64,000 bases of DNA from Roseitranquillus sp963709765 (GCA_963709765.1 CAVPXL010000013.1:124001-188000), one strand, 5' to 3'. Shown: positions 26,327 to 35,335, counted from the stretch's first letter. Numbers and translations: made by a program. The notes: generated by a model from the sequence alone, not told the origin.

Positions 26327-26568
26327 CGTCGTTCTCCCTTTTCCCAGAGAAGTATCGTTCGAAGCCGGCGACGTGTCTCGTCGGGGTCGCGCCCGCGTTC
26401 GGAAAGGGTCAAGTGCAGGGCCGCCGCCTGTCGCGTCGACAACGTTGCCGTGTCGACGATGACGCCATAGGGCCGCAGGCGGCTCTCGATTGACCTCAGC
26501 AGTTGCGGATTGGGCCCGGCCGTCGCCGGACCGGCCGCGAGGACGAGCGCGAGGAACAGCCCGCGCAT
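26323..26568 (-). CDS. Small secreted protein, first of a tandem paralogous pair
   Basis: An 81-residue protein with a signal peptide (RGLFLALVLAAGPATA) and a mature domain LLRSIESRLRPYGVIVDTAT, then LSTRQAAALHLTLSERGRD. Conserved positions with the next gene are L-R-S-(I/V), YG or WGY, D-x-A, L-(T/S), Q-(A/I)-A and LH-x-x-L. Function unknown. It follows the DUF1244 gene by 3 bases, so DUF1244 and the pair form one operon. Confidence 0.75.
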   Translation of the reverse strand: MRGLFLALVLAAGPATAGPNPQLLRSIESRLRPYGVIVDTATLSTRQAAALHLTLSERGRDPDETRRRLRTILLWEKGERR

Positions 26569-26571
26569 CGC

Positions 26572-26868
26572 TCAGTGCTGTCGCGAGGAGGCGTCGAACC
26601 GGCTGGACTGTTCGGCGGTGGCTTCGGCCTGATGACGCGTCTTCCATTCGTCATAGGGCATGCCGTAGACGATCTCGCGGGCGTCTTCCTTGTCCATCTC
26701 GATGCCGCGCTCGGCGGCGGCTTCCTGATACCAGCGGCTGAGGCAGTTCCGGCAGAAGCCGGAGAGGTTCATCAGGTCGATGTTCTGCACGTCGGTGCGC
26801 GCGCGCAGGTGGTCGCGCAGGCGGCGGAAGGCCGCGGCCTCGAGTTGTGTGCGGGTGGCGTCGTCCAT
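26572..26868 (-). CDS. DUF1244 domain protein
   Basis: A 98-residue DUF1244 protein. The family signature is complete: FRRLRDHLRARTDVQNIDLM, NLSGFCRNCLSRWY with the two Cys, and DAREIVYGMPYDEWK. Such proteins are common in alpha- and gammaproteobacteria and have no assigned function; the Cys pair suggests metal or redox chemistry. Preceded by GGGAGAAG and 17 bases after the N-formylglutamate amidohydrolase stop, so probably in the same transcript. Confidence 0.92.
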   Translation of the reverse strand: MDDATRTQLEAAAFRRLRDHLRARTDVQNIDLMNLSGFCRNCLSRWYQEAAAERGIEMDKEDAREIVYGMPYDEWKTRHQAEATAEQSSRFDASSRQH

Positions 26869-26885
26869 CGTCTTCTCCCTTTCAA

Positions 26886-27644
26886 TCAGAGGTGTGTCTC
26901 GGCGGCGGCGGCTTCAAGCATCGGCGCCAGCCGGTTGGCCCAGGCGGTCTGGTCGTGCGGCGCGGCGATCAGGTCCTGGCGCAGCTCGATCAGCACGTTC
27001 GGACGGCCGTGGGCCAGCGCGTGGCGGTCGATGGAATCGCCGGGAAGGTGCCCCGCATAGGGCTCGTTGTCACCGACGCAGAGGTCGGGCTCGGCCTCCA
27101 GCCGCCGGATGAGCGACCGCGCGAGCCGGTCGTCGTCGGCATAGAGGATGCCGATGTGCCAGGGCCGCGGGCGCCGTCCGCTCAGGCGCGGCGTAAAGGA
27201 ATGGACCGCGCAGACGAGGGTGTCGTGCCGGCGCGCCGCCAGGTCCTCGTAGGCCCGGTGGTAGGGGCGGTAGCAGATCTCGAGCCGCCGCTCGATCTCC
27301 TGCGCGTCGGCGTCGCGGTTCGCGGGGATCACGGTGCCGTCGTAGAGCTTCATCAGCAGCGTCGGGTCCTCCTCGCCGCGGTTCGGGTCGATGACCAGCC
27401 GCGAGAAGTCGGTCAGGATCGCCGGACTGTCGAGGCGCTCGGCCAGCCCCTCGGTCAGGCCGGCCGCGCCGATGTCATAGGCGATGTGGCGCTGCATCTC
27501 GTGCTCGGGCAGGCCCAGGCGGCCCGCGGGGACGACCGCGGCGGGAACGGTGTTGGTGGCGTGGTCGCAGGTGACGAGCCAGCGGCCGGGGCGGTGGGCG
27601 CCGGCGACGCGGAAAGGTCGCCAGGAAGATTCGGAGTGTGGCAT
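26886..27644 (-). CDS. N-formylglutamate amidohydrolase family protein
   Basis: A 252-residue FGase-family protein (GRWLVTCDHATNTVPAAVVP, AILTDFSRLVIDPNRGEEDP, RPWHIGILYADD, NVLIELRQDLI). Homologues hydrolyse N-formyl-L-glutamate in histidine breakdown, but no hut genes are nearby and many roseobacter paralogues are unlinked to hut. It heads the minus-strand set running through DUF1244 and the small secreted pair and diverges from pyk. Start at ATG 27644; an alternative 6 bases upstream is possible. Confidence 0.88.
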   Translation of the reverse strand: MPHSESSWRPFRVAGAHRPGRWLVTCDHATNTVPAAVVPAGRLGLPEHEMQRHIAYDIGAAGLTEGLAERLDSPAILTDFSRLVIDPNRGEEDPTLLMKLYDGTVIPANRDADAQEIERRLEICYRPYHRAYEDLAARRHDTLVCAVHSFTPRLSGRRPRPWHIGILYADDDRLARSLIRRLEAEPDLCVGDNEPYAGHLPGDSIDRHALAHGRPNVLIELRQDLIAAPHDQTAWANRLAPMLEAAAAETHL

Positions 27645-27752
27645 CCGGCTCTCATACGCAACGCCGGGAGGCTGCACCAGTTGCGAGCCTCGCGGCTTCG
27701 TGCAATGCACGCAGTGCAGGCCGATACCGCTACCACGCAGGGGGACAAGACC

Positions 27753-29198
27753 ATGCGACGATTGCGAAACGTCAAGATCGTGGCAACGCTCGGCCCGGCG
27801 TCGAGCGAATACGGGGTGATCCGGGACCTGTTCGAGGCGGGGGCCGATGTCTTCCGGTTGAACATGAGCCATGGCGAACACGCCGAGATTCGGGCGCGCC
27901 ACGAGATAATCCGGCGGGTGGAAGCCGATGTGGGGCGGCCGATCGCCATCCTCGCGGACCTGCAGGGACCGAAGCTGAGGGTGGGGCGTTTCTCGGCGGG
28001 CGCCACCGATCTGGAGGACGGACAGCCGTTTCGTCTCGACCTCGACGACACGCCGGGCGAGAGCCACCGGGTGCAGTTGCCGCACAAGGAGATCTTCGAG
28101 GCGCTCGAGCCCGGCGCGATGCTGCTGGTCAACGACGGCAAGATCCGTCTGCAGGTCGAGGAATGCGGGCCCGACTTCGCGAACACGCGGGTGATCGTCG
28201 GCGGCACGATCTCGGACCGCAAGGGGGTCAACGTGCCCGACGTGGTGCTGGGCCTCGCCGCGCTGAGCGAGAAGGACCGCAGGGATCTGGAATTCGTGTG
28301 CGAGCTCGGCGTGGACTGGCTGGCGCTGTCGTTCGTGCAGCGTCCCCACGATGTCGAGGAGGCGCGCTCGCTGGCGAAGGGGCGGGCCGCGATCCTGTCG
28401 AAGATCGAGAAGCCCTCGGCCGTGAAGGCCTTTGACGAGATCCTCGCGGTTTCGGACGGCATCATGGTCGCGCGTGGCGATCTGGGCGTCGAACTGCCGG
28501 TGCAGAACGTGCCGCCGATCCAGAAGCGCCTGGTGCGCAAGTGCCGCGCGGCGGCCAAGCCGGTGATCGTGGCGACGCAGATGCTGGAGAGCATGATCGA
28601 GAGCCCGATGCCGACGCGCGCCGAGGTTTCCGACGTGGCGGCGGCGATCTACGAGGGCACCGATGCGGTGATGCTGTCGGCGGAATCGGCCGCGGGATCG
28701 TATCCGGTCGAAGCCGTGACGATGATGGACAGCGTCGCGCGCGAGGTCGAAAGCGATCCCGTCTATCGCGACGTGATCGAGGCCAGCCGCGGCGGTCCGA
28801 AGCGGAGTGTCGCGGACGGGATCGTGTCGGCGGCACGCGAACTGGCCGAGACGGCCGAGATCAAGGCGATCGCGTGTTTCTCGCAATCGGGCACGACGGC
28901 CCTGCTGGTGGCGCGCGAGCGACCGCGGGTCCCGGTCCTGGCGCTGACGCCGCTGATGGGTACGGCGCGGCGGCTTTGCCTGACGTGGGGCGCGCATTGC
29001 GTGCTCACCGAGCCGCAGCACCGTTTCAAGGGCGCGGTCATCAGTGCGGTGCGGGCGACGCTCGACGCCGGTTTCGCGGGCGAGACCGACCAGATCGTGG
29101 TCACGGCGGGTGTGCCGTTCAACATCCCCGGAACCACCAACATCCTGCGCGTCGCGCCGTGTCAGGAACGTCTGATCTATCGCGCCGAGCCCGAATAG
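27753..29198 (+). CDS. pyk: Pyruvate kinase
   Basis: A 481-residue pyruvate kinase of normal length, converting PEP and ADP to pyruvate and ATP. The N-terminus (VKIVATLGPASSE), the active-site stretch RLNMSHGEHAEI, the metal-binding IMVARGDLGVELP and the KPVIVATQMLESM signature are all intact, followed by the C-terminal domain (CFSQSGTTALLVARERPRVP). Start ATG 27753 after AGGGGGAC. Alone on the plus strand; a possible antisense frame across it is a shadow. Confidence 0.97.
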   Translation: MRRLRNVKIVATLGPASSEYGVIRDLFEAGADVFRLNMSHGEHAEIRARHEIIRRVEADVGRPIAILADLQGPKLRVGRFSAGATDLEDGQPFRLDLDDTPGESHRVQLPHKEIFEALEPGAMLLVNDGKIRLQVEECGPDFANTRVIVGGTISDRKGVNVPDVVLGLAALSEKDRRDLEFVCELGVDWLALSFVQRPHDVEEARSLAKGRAAILSKIEKPSAVKAFDEILAVSDGIMVARGDLGVELPVQNVPPIQKRLVRKCRAAAKPVIVATQMLESMIESPMPTRAEVSDVAAAIYEGTDAVMLSAESAAGSYPVEAVTMMDSVAREVESDPVYRDVIEASRGGPKRSVADGIVSAARELAETAEIKAIACFSQSGTTALLVARERPRVPVLALTPLMGTARRLCLTWGAHCVLTEPQHRFKGAVISAVRATLDAGFAGETDQIVVTAGVPFNIPGTTNILRVAPCQERLIYRAEPE

Positions 29199-29305
29199 GG
29201 GGTTGATCGGGCCGCCGCGCCACTCTATAGGCGCGACTTCTGCCGCGGGACCGGCCGGTGTGGCATGCCGAGTTCCCGCATGAACCGCCCGAAAAGGAGA
29301 CGGAA

Positions 29306-29506
29306 ATGCCCAAGATGAAGACCAAGTCGAGCGCCAAGAAGCGCTTCAAGGTGACCGGGACCGGCAAGGTCCTGGCGGCGCAGGCCGGCAAGCGTCACGG
29401 GATGATCAAGCGGTCGAAGAAATTCATCCGCGACGCCCGTGGGACCCAGGTTCTGTCCGAACCGGACCAGAAGCTCGCCAAGTCCTACATGCCCTACGAC
29501 CGCTAA
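29306..29506 (+). CDS. rpmI: 50S ribosomal protein L35
   Basis: A 66-residue L35 (PKMKTKSSAKKRFKVTGTGK, AGKRHGMIKRSKKF) of normal size, a small basic large-subunit protein. ATG 29306 follows AAAAGGAGA. It lies 12 bases before rplT, giving the conserved rpmI-rplT operon; infC is not adjacent. Confidence 0.97.
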   Translation: MPKMKTKSSAKKRFKVTGTGKVLAAQAGKRHGMIKRSKKFIRDARGTQVLSEPDQKLAKSYMPYDR

Positions 29507-29518
29507 GGAGGCGCCGAT

Positions 29519-29884
29519 ATGTCCCGAGTAAAGAGCGGCAAGGTCACCCACGCCCGCCACAAGAAAGTCCTCGATGCCGCGAAAGGCTATTACGGCCGCC
29601 GCAGCACCACCTTCCGCACCGCCACGCAGGCCGTCGACAAGGCGAACCAGTACGCCACGCGCGACCGCAAGAACCGCAAGCGCAACTTCCGCGCGCTGTG
29701 GATCCAGCGGATCAACGCCGCCGTGCGCGCCCATGACGAGAACCTGACCTATTCGCGGTTCATCAACGGTCTGGCGCTGGCCGGGATCGAGGTCGACCGC
29801 AAGGTGCTCGCCGATCTGGCCGTGCATGAGCCCGAGGCGTTCAACGCGATCGTGGACCAGGCCAAGGGCGCCCTGCCGGCCTGA
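29519..29884 (+). CDS. rplT: 50S ribosomal protein L20
   Basis: A 121-residue L20 (SRVKSGKVTHARHKKVLDAA, GYYGRRSTTFRTATQAV, LWIQRINAAVRAHDENLTYS). L20 is needed early in 50S assembly and binds 23S rRNA. In many bacteria it autoregulates the operon through its mRNA; no obvious binding structure was identified here. Preceded by AAGGAGG and followed by a strong terminator. Confidence 0.97.
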   Translation: MSRVKSGKVTHARHKKVLDAAKGYYGRRSTTFRTATQAVDKANQYATRDRKNRKRNFRALWIQRINAAVRAHDENLTYSRFINGLALAGIEVDRKVLADLAVHEPEAFNAIVDQAKGALPA

Positions 29885-29947
29885 CGCCTGGCAATTTGAA
29901 AGCGCGTTCCGCGCTTGCGCCATTCCGCTCGGCCCGAGGCCGAGCCG

Positions 29948-29979
29948 CCGCCCCGCCGAGACCTCTCGCGGGGCGGTTT
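29948..29979 (+). terminator. Rho-independent terminator after rpmI-rplT
   Basis: Stem CCGCCCCGC (29948-29956) with GCGGGGCGG (29968-29976), an 11-base loop, then TTTGCGTTT. It ends the ribosomal protein operon 64 bases past the rplT stop. Confidence 0.88.
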
Positions 29980-30070
29980 GCGTTTCAGGCCGGAGCGCCG
30001 CTGCACGGGCGAACTTGAACTCGGGGCGCGCTGTGATAGGCCTCGCCGCGGATTTCAGGCGAGGCGCGTC

Positions 30071-31144
30071 ATGGACGATCTGAGAACGAAGTGGCTGGCG
30101 GCGATCGCGGAGGCGAGCGACGAGGCGGCCCTCGAGGATGTGCGCGTCGGGGCCGTCGGAAAGAAGGGCGAGGTCAGCCTCGCCATGCGCGAACTGGGCC
30201 GCATGAGCCCGGAGGAGCGGCAGGAGGCCGGGCCGCGCCTCAACGCGCTCAAGGGCGAGATCACCTCGGCGATCGCGGCCCGCCGGTCGGGGCTGGAGGA
30301 CGCGGCGCTCGACGCGCGTCTGCGGTCAGAGTGGCTCGACGTGACGCTGCCGCCGCGGCACCGGCCGCAAGGCACCATCCACCCGGTCAGCCAGGTCACC
30401 GAGGAGGTCATGGCGATCTTTGCCGACATGGGCTTCGCGGTGGCCGAAGGGCCGCAGATCGAGACCGACTGGCACAATTTCGACGCGCTCAACATCCCGT
30501 GGCACCATTCCTCGCGCGAGGAGATGGACACCTTTTACGTGGCGCGCGGCGAGGGCGACGAGCGGCCGCCGCATGTGCTGCGCACCCACACCTCGCCGGT
30601 GCAGATCCGCGCGATGCTGGAGCGCGGCGCGCCGCTGCGGGTGATCTGCCCGGGCCGCGTCTACCGCTCGGACTACGACCAGACCCACACGCCGATGTTC
30701 CATCAGGTCGAGGGGCTCGCGGTGGACCGCGACATCTCGATGGCGAACCTGAAATGGGTGCTCGAGGAGTTCGTCCGCGCGTTCTTCGAGGTGGACGAGG
30801 TGGAACTGCGCTTTCGCGCCTCGCACTTCCCGTTCACCGAGCCCTCGGCCGAGGTCGACATCCGCTGCTCGTGGGAGGGCGGCCAGCTCAAGGTCGGCGA
30901 GGGCGACGACTGGCTGGAGATCCTCGGGAGCGGCATGGTGCACCCCAGGGTGCTGCAGGCTGGCGGGATCGACCCGGCGGCATGGCAGGGATTTGCCTTC
31001 GGGATGGGGATCGACCGGATCGCGATGCTAAAATACGGCATTCCTGACCTGCGCGCCTTCTTCGACAGCGACCTGCGCTGGCTGCGGCATTACGGCTTCG
31101 GGGCGCTGCAGGTGCCGGAATTGGTGGGCGGGTTGAGTGGGTGA
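30071..31144 (+). CDS. pheS: Phenylalanyl-tRNA synthetase alpha subunit
   Basis: A 357-residue PheS: an N-terminal coiled-coil that binds tRNA (about residues 1-85), then the class II catalytic core with motif 2 (LRVICPGRVYRSDYDQTHTP, MFHQVEGLAVD) and motif 3 (GFAFGMGIDRIAMLKYGIPD). With PheT it forms the alpha2beta2 enzyme that charges tRNA-Phe. ATG 30071 gives the standard start. Its last codons overlap the GTG of a low-GC gene that separates it from pheT. Confidence 0.97.
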   Translation: MDDLRTKWLAAIAEASDEAALEDVRVGAVGKKGEVSLAMRELGRMSPEERQEAGPRLNALKGEITSAIAARRSGLEDAALDARLRSEWLDVTLPPRHRPQGTIHPVSQVTEEVMAIFADMGFAVAEGPQIETDWHNFDALNIPWHHSSREEMDTFYVARGEGDERPPHVLRTHTSPVQIRAMLERGAPLRVICPGRVYRSDYDQTHTPMFHQVEGLAVDRDISMANLKWVLEEFVRAFFEVDEVELRFRASHFPFTEPSAEVDIRCSWEGGQLKVGEGDDWLEILGSGMVHPRVLQAGGIDPAAWQGFAFGMGIDRIAMLKYGIPDLRAFFDSDLRWLRHYGFGALQVPELVGGLSG

Positions 31145-31583
31145 GTTGGAGTATCGAAAAGCCTTGATGGCGCAAGTTCTGTCGATTGTCGGGGAAGGCG
31201 GCGTAGACGGCATCGGATACAATTACCCTCTCGACGCGATTTCAAATGAACGACGGGCGTCGAAGAGGATGCGGTGGTCGCTGATGCCAGCTCACCAGTT
31301 CACGACTAGTGAGTTCGAAGTCTACCTCAAGCTTGCATGGCGATTTGGTCTTGTTGAGCGAAGCAAATACTCAGAGCGGGATTTGGCCTCGGGGAAGGAC
31401 AAGTCTTCCTATTCGCCGGAAGACGAAATCGTTCGACTGACCCGCGCGGGATGGGAGTTCGTGGACAACAACGATCGGCCCATCCTCCATCGATGGGCGG
31501 CGAACATTATGGAAAATGTCCCTACGATCGTGACTTCGGTAGTGGGAATACTCCTCGCACAATACCTCCTACGATCAATTTAG
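31137..31583 (+). CDS. Uncharacterised tail-anchored protein inserted between pheS and pheT
   Basis: A 148-residue protein of no recognised family. The middle (TTSEFEVYLKLAWRFGLVER, then SPEDEIVRLTRAGWEFVDNN) is predicted-looking helical and could be a winged-helix-like fold; the C-terminus is one hydrophobic segment (VPTIVTSVVGILLAQYLL) followed by RSI, as in a tail-anchored membrane protein. The base composition is close to half GC, clearly lower than pheS and pheT on both sides (about two thirds or more), and codon use is unlike the neighbours, which points to horizontal gain. Start GTG 31137 overlaps the pheS end; ATG 31167 is an alternative. Confidence 0.75.
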   Translation: MGELEYRKALMAQVLSIVGEGGVDGIGYNYPLDAISNERRASKRMRWSLMPAHQFTTSEFEVYLKLAWRFGLVERSKYSERDLASGKDKSSYSPEDEIVRLTRAGWEFVDNNDRPILHRWAANIMENVPTIVTSVVGILLAQYLLRSI

Positions 31584-31668
31584 GTGGTCGGCTGCTGTCC
31601 TTTTCAACGTTTGGCAGCTTTCTCAGAATGTCTACTGACGAACGATAATCGCGCCACCCATTTCGACC

Positions 31669-31836
31669 TCACCGCATCGCGCTCGCAGAGGTGCAGCGGA
31701 GCGAGGCGCAGGTGTCGGGGCCGCCGACGCTCTGGATCGGCGGCGCGCTGTCGCCGAGCATCTGGAACAGCATCATCGCGCCGCTGACCAGGAGCGCGGG
31801 CAGGGCGAGGCGGGCATAGAGGGAAGTCTGTGACAT
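31669..31836 (-). CDS. Small membrane-anchored or secreted protein downstream of a CtrA-type box
   Basis: A 55-residue ORF on the minus strand: a hydrophobic N-terminal segment (LYARLALPALLVSGAMMLFQ) and a short polar part with two Cys (DTCASLRCTSASAMR). No family recognised. Its ATG is 34 bases from a perfect TTAA-N7-TTAA box, placed where a CtrA-activated promoter would be. The overlapping minus-strand frame at 31604-31849 is less protein-like. Being short, it remains uncertain. Confidence 0.55.
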   Translation of the reverse strand: MSQTSLYARLALPALLVSGAMMLFQMLGDSAPPIQSVGGPDTCASLRCTSASAMR

Positions 31837-31870
31837 CGCGGGTAAGCAACCTTGCAACCGATCGGACTCG

Positions 31871-31885
31871 TTAACGGATCGTTAA
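31871..31885. promoter_or_regulatory. CtrA-type binding site TTAA-N7-TTAA
   Basis: TTAA at 31871-31874 and 31882-31885 with a 7-base spacer, an exact match to the CtrA consensus of alphaproteobacteria. TTAA is rare in this GC-rich sequence. It lies 35-49 bases upstream of the 55-residue minus-strand gene and about 81 bases upstream of pheT. Motif seen; regulation inferred. Confidence 0.6.
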
Positions 31886-31965
31886 ATACAGCCTTCCGGC
31901 GCCGGCCCTTCCCCTTTTCGGACCGAGCGGTTAACACGCGCGCGGACCGCATCCGGGGGACGGGC

Positions 31966-34375
31966 ATGAGATTCACGCTGTCGTGGCTGAAGGAACATCT
32001 GGAAACCGAGGCGTCGGTGGCCGAGATCGCCGAGGCGCTGACCGACCTCGGGCTCGAGGTCGAGGGCATCACCGACCCTGCGGCGCGTCTGTCGGACTTC
32101 ACCATCGGCAAGGTGCTGGATGCGCGCCAGCATCCCGACGCCGACCGTCTGCGCGTCTGCCGCGTGGTCACCGACCAGGGCGAGCAGCAGATCGTCTGCG
32201 GTGCGCCCAACGCGCGGGAGGGGATCACGGTCGTTGTGGCGCATCCGGGCACCTACGTTCCGGGCATCGACACGACGATCCAGGTGGCCAAGGTGCGCGG
32301 CGTCGAAAGCGCCGGGATGATGGCGTCGGAGCGCGAGATGGAGCTTTCCGACGAGCACGACGGCATCATCGAGCTGCCGTCGGGCGAGGTCGGCGAGCGG
32401 TTCGTGGACTGGCTGGCGGCGAACGATCCGGGCAAGGTCGATCCGGTCATCGACATCGCGATCACCCCCAACCGGCCCGACGCGCTGGGCGTGCATGGCA
32501 TTGCGCGCGACCTGGCGGCGCGGGGGCTGGGCCGGCTGATCCCGCGCGCGGCGGAGCCGGTGCCGGGCGGCTTCCCCTGTCCGATCGGCGTCACGATCGA
32601 CGACGACACGCTTGACGGCGCGCCGTTCTTTGCCGGGCGCCTGATCCGCGGTGTGAGGAACGGGCCGAGCCCGGACTGGCTGCAGGAGCGGCTGCGCGCC
32701 ATCGGGTTGCGGCCGATCTCGGCGCTGGTGGACATCACCAACTTCTTCACCTTCGACATGAACCGGCCGCTGCACGTGTTCGACGCGGCCAAGGTGTCGG
32801 GCGATCTGCGGGTGCATCGCGCCAAGGGGGGCGAGACCCTCGCGGCGCTGGACGAGCGGACCTACACGCTGGAGCCGGGGATGATGGTGATCTCGGACAG
32901 CGAGGGGCCCGAGAGCCTGGCCGGGATCATGGGCGGCGAGGCGAGCGGCGTCACCGGACGAGACGACGGACGTGTTCCTCGAAAGCGCCTATTGGGACCC
33001 GGTCACGATCGCTCGGACGGGGCGCGCGCTGCGGATCCATTCGGACGCGCGCTACCGCTTCGAGCGGGGCGTGGACCCGGCCTATACGCGGCCCGGGCTG
33101 GAGGCGGCGACGGCGATGATCGTCGAGTTGTGCGGCGGCGAGGCGTCGGAGGTGGTCGAGGCCGGCGCGGTTCCGGAGGTCGACCGCGCCTATCGGCTCG
33201 ACCCGGCGCGGACGGCGTCGCTGGTCGGGCTGGATATTCCCGCGAACACGCAGCGGGAGACGCTCGAGGCGCTGGGCTTCCGCATGGACGGCGAGATGGC
33301 GCATGTGCCGTCGTGGCGGCCCGATGTGCAGGGCGAGGCCGACCTGGTCGAGGAGGTTGCGCGGATCGCCTCGCTGTCCCGCCTGGAGGCGGTGCCGATG
33401 GCGCGCCCGTCTGCGGGCGTGCCGAAGCCGGTGCTGACGCCGTTGCAGCGGCGGGAGCGGGCGGCGCGCCGGACGCTGGCGGCCCTCGGCTACAACGAAT
33501 GCGTCACCTACAGCTTCATCGACGAAGACTCGGCGCGCCTTTTCGGCGGCGGGACGGAGGCTTCGCGCCTCGAGAACCCGATCTCGTCGGAGATGAGCCA
33601 CATGCGCCCGGACCTTCTGCCCGGTCTGCTGCAGGCGGCGGCGCGGAATCAGGCGCGCGGGTTCATGGATCTCGGGCTTTTCGAGGTCGGGCCGGTATTC
33701 GCCGGCGGCGAGCCGGAGGACCAGGATCTTCAGGTGGCAGGGCTTCTTGTCGGGTCGCCCGCAGCGCGTTCGCCCCATGGCGAGCGGCGCCCGGCCGATG
33801 CCTTCGACGCGCGGGCCGATGCGGAGGCGATCCTGGCCGCGCTCGGCGCGCCCGCCCGGCTCCAGACCATGCGCGACGTGGACGGTTGGTGGCACCCCGG
33901 GCGGTCGGGACGGATCGGTCTCGGGCCGAAGGTGACGCTCGCCGTGTTCGGCGAGGTGCATCCGCGGGCGCTGCGCGCCTTCGATCTGCGCGGGCCGGTG
34001 GTGGCGTTCAGCGCCTGGCCCACGCGCGTGCCCGAGCCGCGGCGCAAGACGGCGACCCGCCCGGCGCTCGACCTGACGGGCCTGCAGGCGGTGGAGCGAG
34101 ATTTCGCCTTCGTCGTCGACGCCGATGTCGAGGCGGCGAAGCTGGTGCAGGCCGCGCAGGGCGCCGACAAGGCCTTGATCGAAGAGGTTCGCGTCTTTGA
34201 CGAGTTCACCGGCGCAAAGGCCGAGGCGCAGATGGGGGCGGGCAAGAAGTCGCTGGCCCTGAGTGTCCGGCTGCAGCCGCGCGACGCGACCCTGAAGGAA
34301 GCCGAGATCGAGGCGGTCTCGAAGAAGATCGTCGACAAGGTAACCAAGGCAACCGGAGGAGCCCTGCGCGGATGA
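31966..34375 (+). CDS. pheT: Phenylalanyl-tRNA synthetase beta subunit, one apparent frameshift
   Basis: Corrected length 802 residues, normal for PheT. Domains in order: EMAP/tRNA-binding fold (DFTIGKVLDARQHPDADRLR), B3/B4 editing domain (about 200-400), B5, catalytic-like core (LGYNECVTYSFID), and the C-terminal anticodon-binding FDX-ACB domain (LTGLQAVERDFAFVVDADVE). An extra G at 32956 or 32957 breaks the frame between GEASGVT and DETTDVFLESAYWDP. Because pheT is essential, a real frameshift would be lethal unless another copy exists, so sequence error is likely. The start ATG 31966 is preceded by GGGGGACGGGC. Confidence 0.93.
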
Positions 34376-34827
34376 CCCTGACCGTTTATCTATCCGGAGA
34401 GATCCATACCGACTGGCGGGACGTGATCGCGCACGGGGCCGCCGACCTCGATGTGCGCTTCACCGCGCCGGTCACCGATCACGGCGCGTCGGACGATTGC
34501 GGTGTCGCGATCCTGGGGCCGGAGCCCGACAAGTTCTGGCACGATCACAAGGGCGCCAAGCTGAACGCCATCCGGACGCGCACGCTGATCGAGGCGGCGG
34601 ACGTGGTCGTCGTGCGGTTCGGCGAGAAATACAAGCAGTGGAACGCCGCTTTCGACGCGGGCCATGCCGCGGCGCTGGGCACGCCGCTGATCGTGGTCCA
34701 CGGACCGGACCATGCCCATGCGCTCAAGGAGGTCGATGCGGCGGCGCTCGCCGTGGCGGAGCGGCCCGAACAGGTGGTCGACATCCTTCGCTACGTGCTG
34801 GGCGGGGTGCTGCCGGCGCGGGGGTAG
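34372..34827 (+). CDS. ytoQ: YtoQ family protein
   Basis: A 151-residue YtoQ-family protein (LTVYLSGEIHTDWRDVIAHG, VTDHGASDDCGVAILG, FWHDHKGAKLNAIRTRTLIE, FGEKYKQWNAAFDAGHAAAL). The fold resembles nucleoside 2-deoxyribosyltransferases, but no activity is known for the family. It overlaps pheT by ATGA and so is translated from the pheT message, an arrangement that suggests a housekeeping role. Confidence 0.9.
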   Translation: MTLTVYLSGEIHTDWRDVIAHGAADLDVRFTAPVTDHGASDDCGVAILGPEPDKFWHDHKGAKLNAIRTRTLIEAADVVVVRFGEKYKQWNAAFDAGHAAALGTPLIVVHGPDHAHALKEVDAAALAVAERPEQVVDILRYVLGGVLPARG

Positions 34828-34903
34828 GCCGGGCGCAACTGGATGGACAGGCGCCGGCCCCTGGTCCATCCCTGAACCCGGCCCGACAGAGGAGGCGGCA
34901 CCA

Positions 34904-35311
34904 ATGCTTCAGGAATTTCGCGAGTTCATCGCCCGCGGCAACGTCATGGACATGGCGGTGGGCATCATCATCGGCGCGGCGTTCACGGCGATCGTCAACT
35001 CGATGGTGCAGGACCTCATCAACCCGCTGCTGGGGCTGGCGACGGCGGGGATCGACTTCAGCGAACTGTCGCTCCGCCTGAGCGAGGGCGAGGACGGCGC
35101 GGTGCTGGCCTACGGCAGCTTCATCACGGCGGTGATCGAGTTTCTGGTCATCGCCTGGGCGGTGTTCCTGCTGGTCAAGCTGGTGAACCGGATCAAGCAG
35201 GCGACCGAGCAGAAGGCGCAGGAAGAGGCCACGGTCGAAAAGCCGGCAGGCCCCAGCGAGAAGGACATCCTGATCGAGATCCGGGACGCCCTGCAGACCG
35301 GCCGCGGCTAG
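34904..35311 (+). CDS. mscL: Large-conductance mechanosensitive channel MscL
   Basis: A 135-residue MscL: amphipathic N-terminal helix (MLQEFREFIARGNVMDMAVG), TM1 (IIIGAAFTAIVNSMVQDLIN), periplasmic loop, TM2 (SFITAVIEFLVIAWAVFLLV) and a charged cytoplasmic helix. It opens at near-lytic membrane tension as an emergency valve. ATG 34904 follows AGAGGAGG. Together with mscS at 13.4-14.8 kb it gives two mechanosensitive channel types in the window. Confidence 0.96.
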   Translation: MLQEFREFIARGNVMDMAVGIIIGAAFTAIVNSMVQDLINPLLGLATAGIDFSELSLRLSEGEDGAVLAYGSFITAVIEFLVIAWAVFLLVKLVNRIKQATEQKAQEEATVEKPAGPSEKDILIEIRDALQTGRG

Positions 35312-35335
35312 ACCTTTCGCGACAAGGCGGCGGAC

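Noticed and set aside
26886..29021. A 711-residue minus-strand ORF over pyk
   Set aside because: Only its last 252 codons (N-formylglutamate amidohydrolase) look like protein; the part over pyk is His/Arg-rich shadow frame.
31931..31934. A second CtrA half-site near pheT
   Set aside because: A lone TTAA without a partner at 7 bases.
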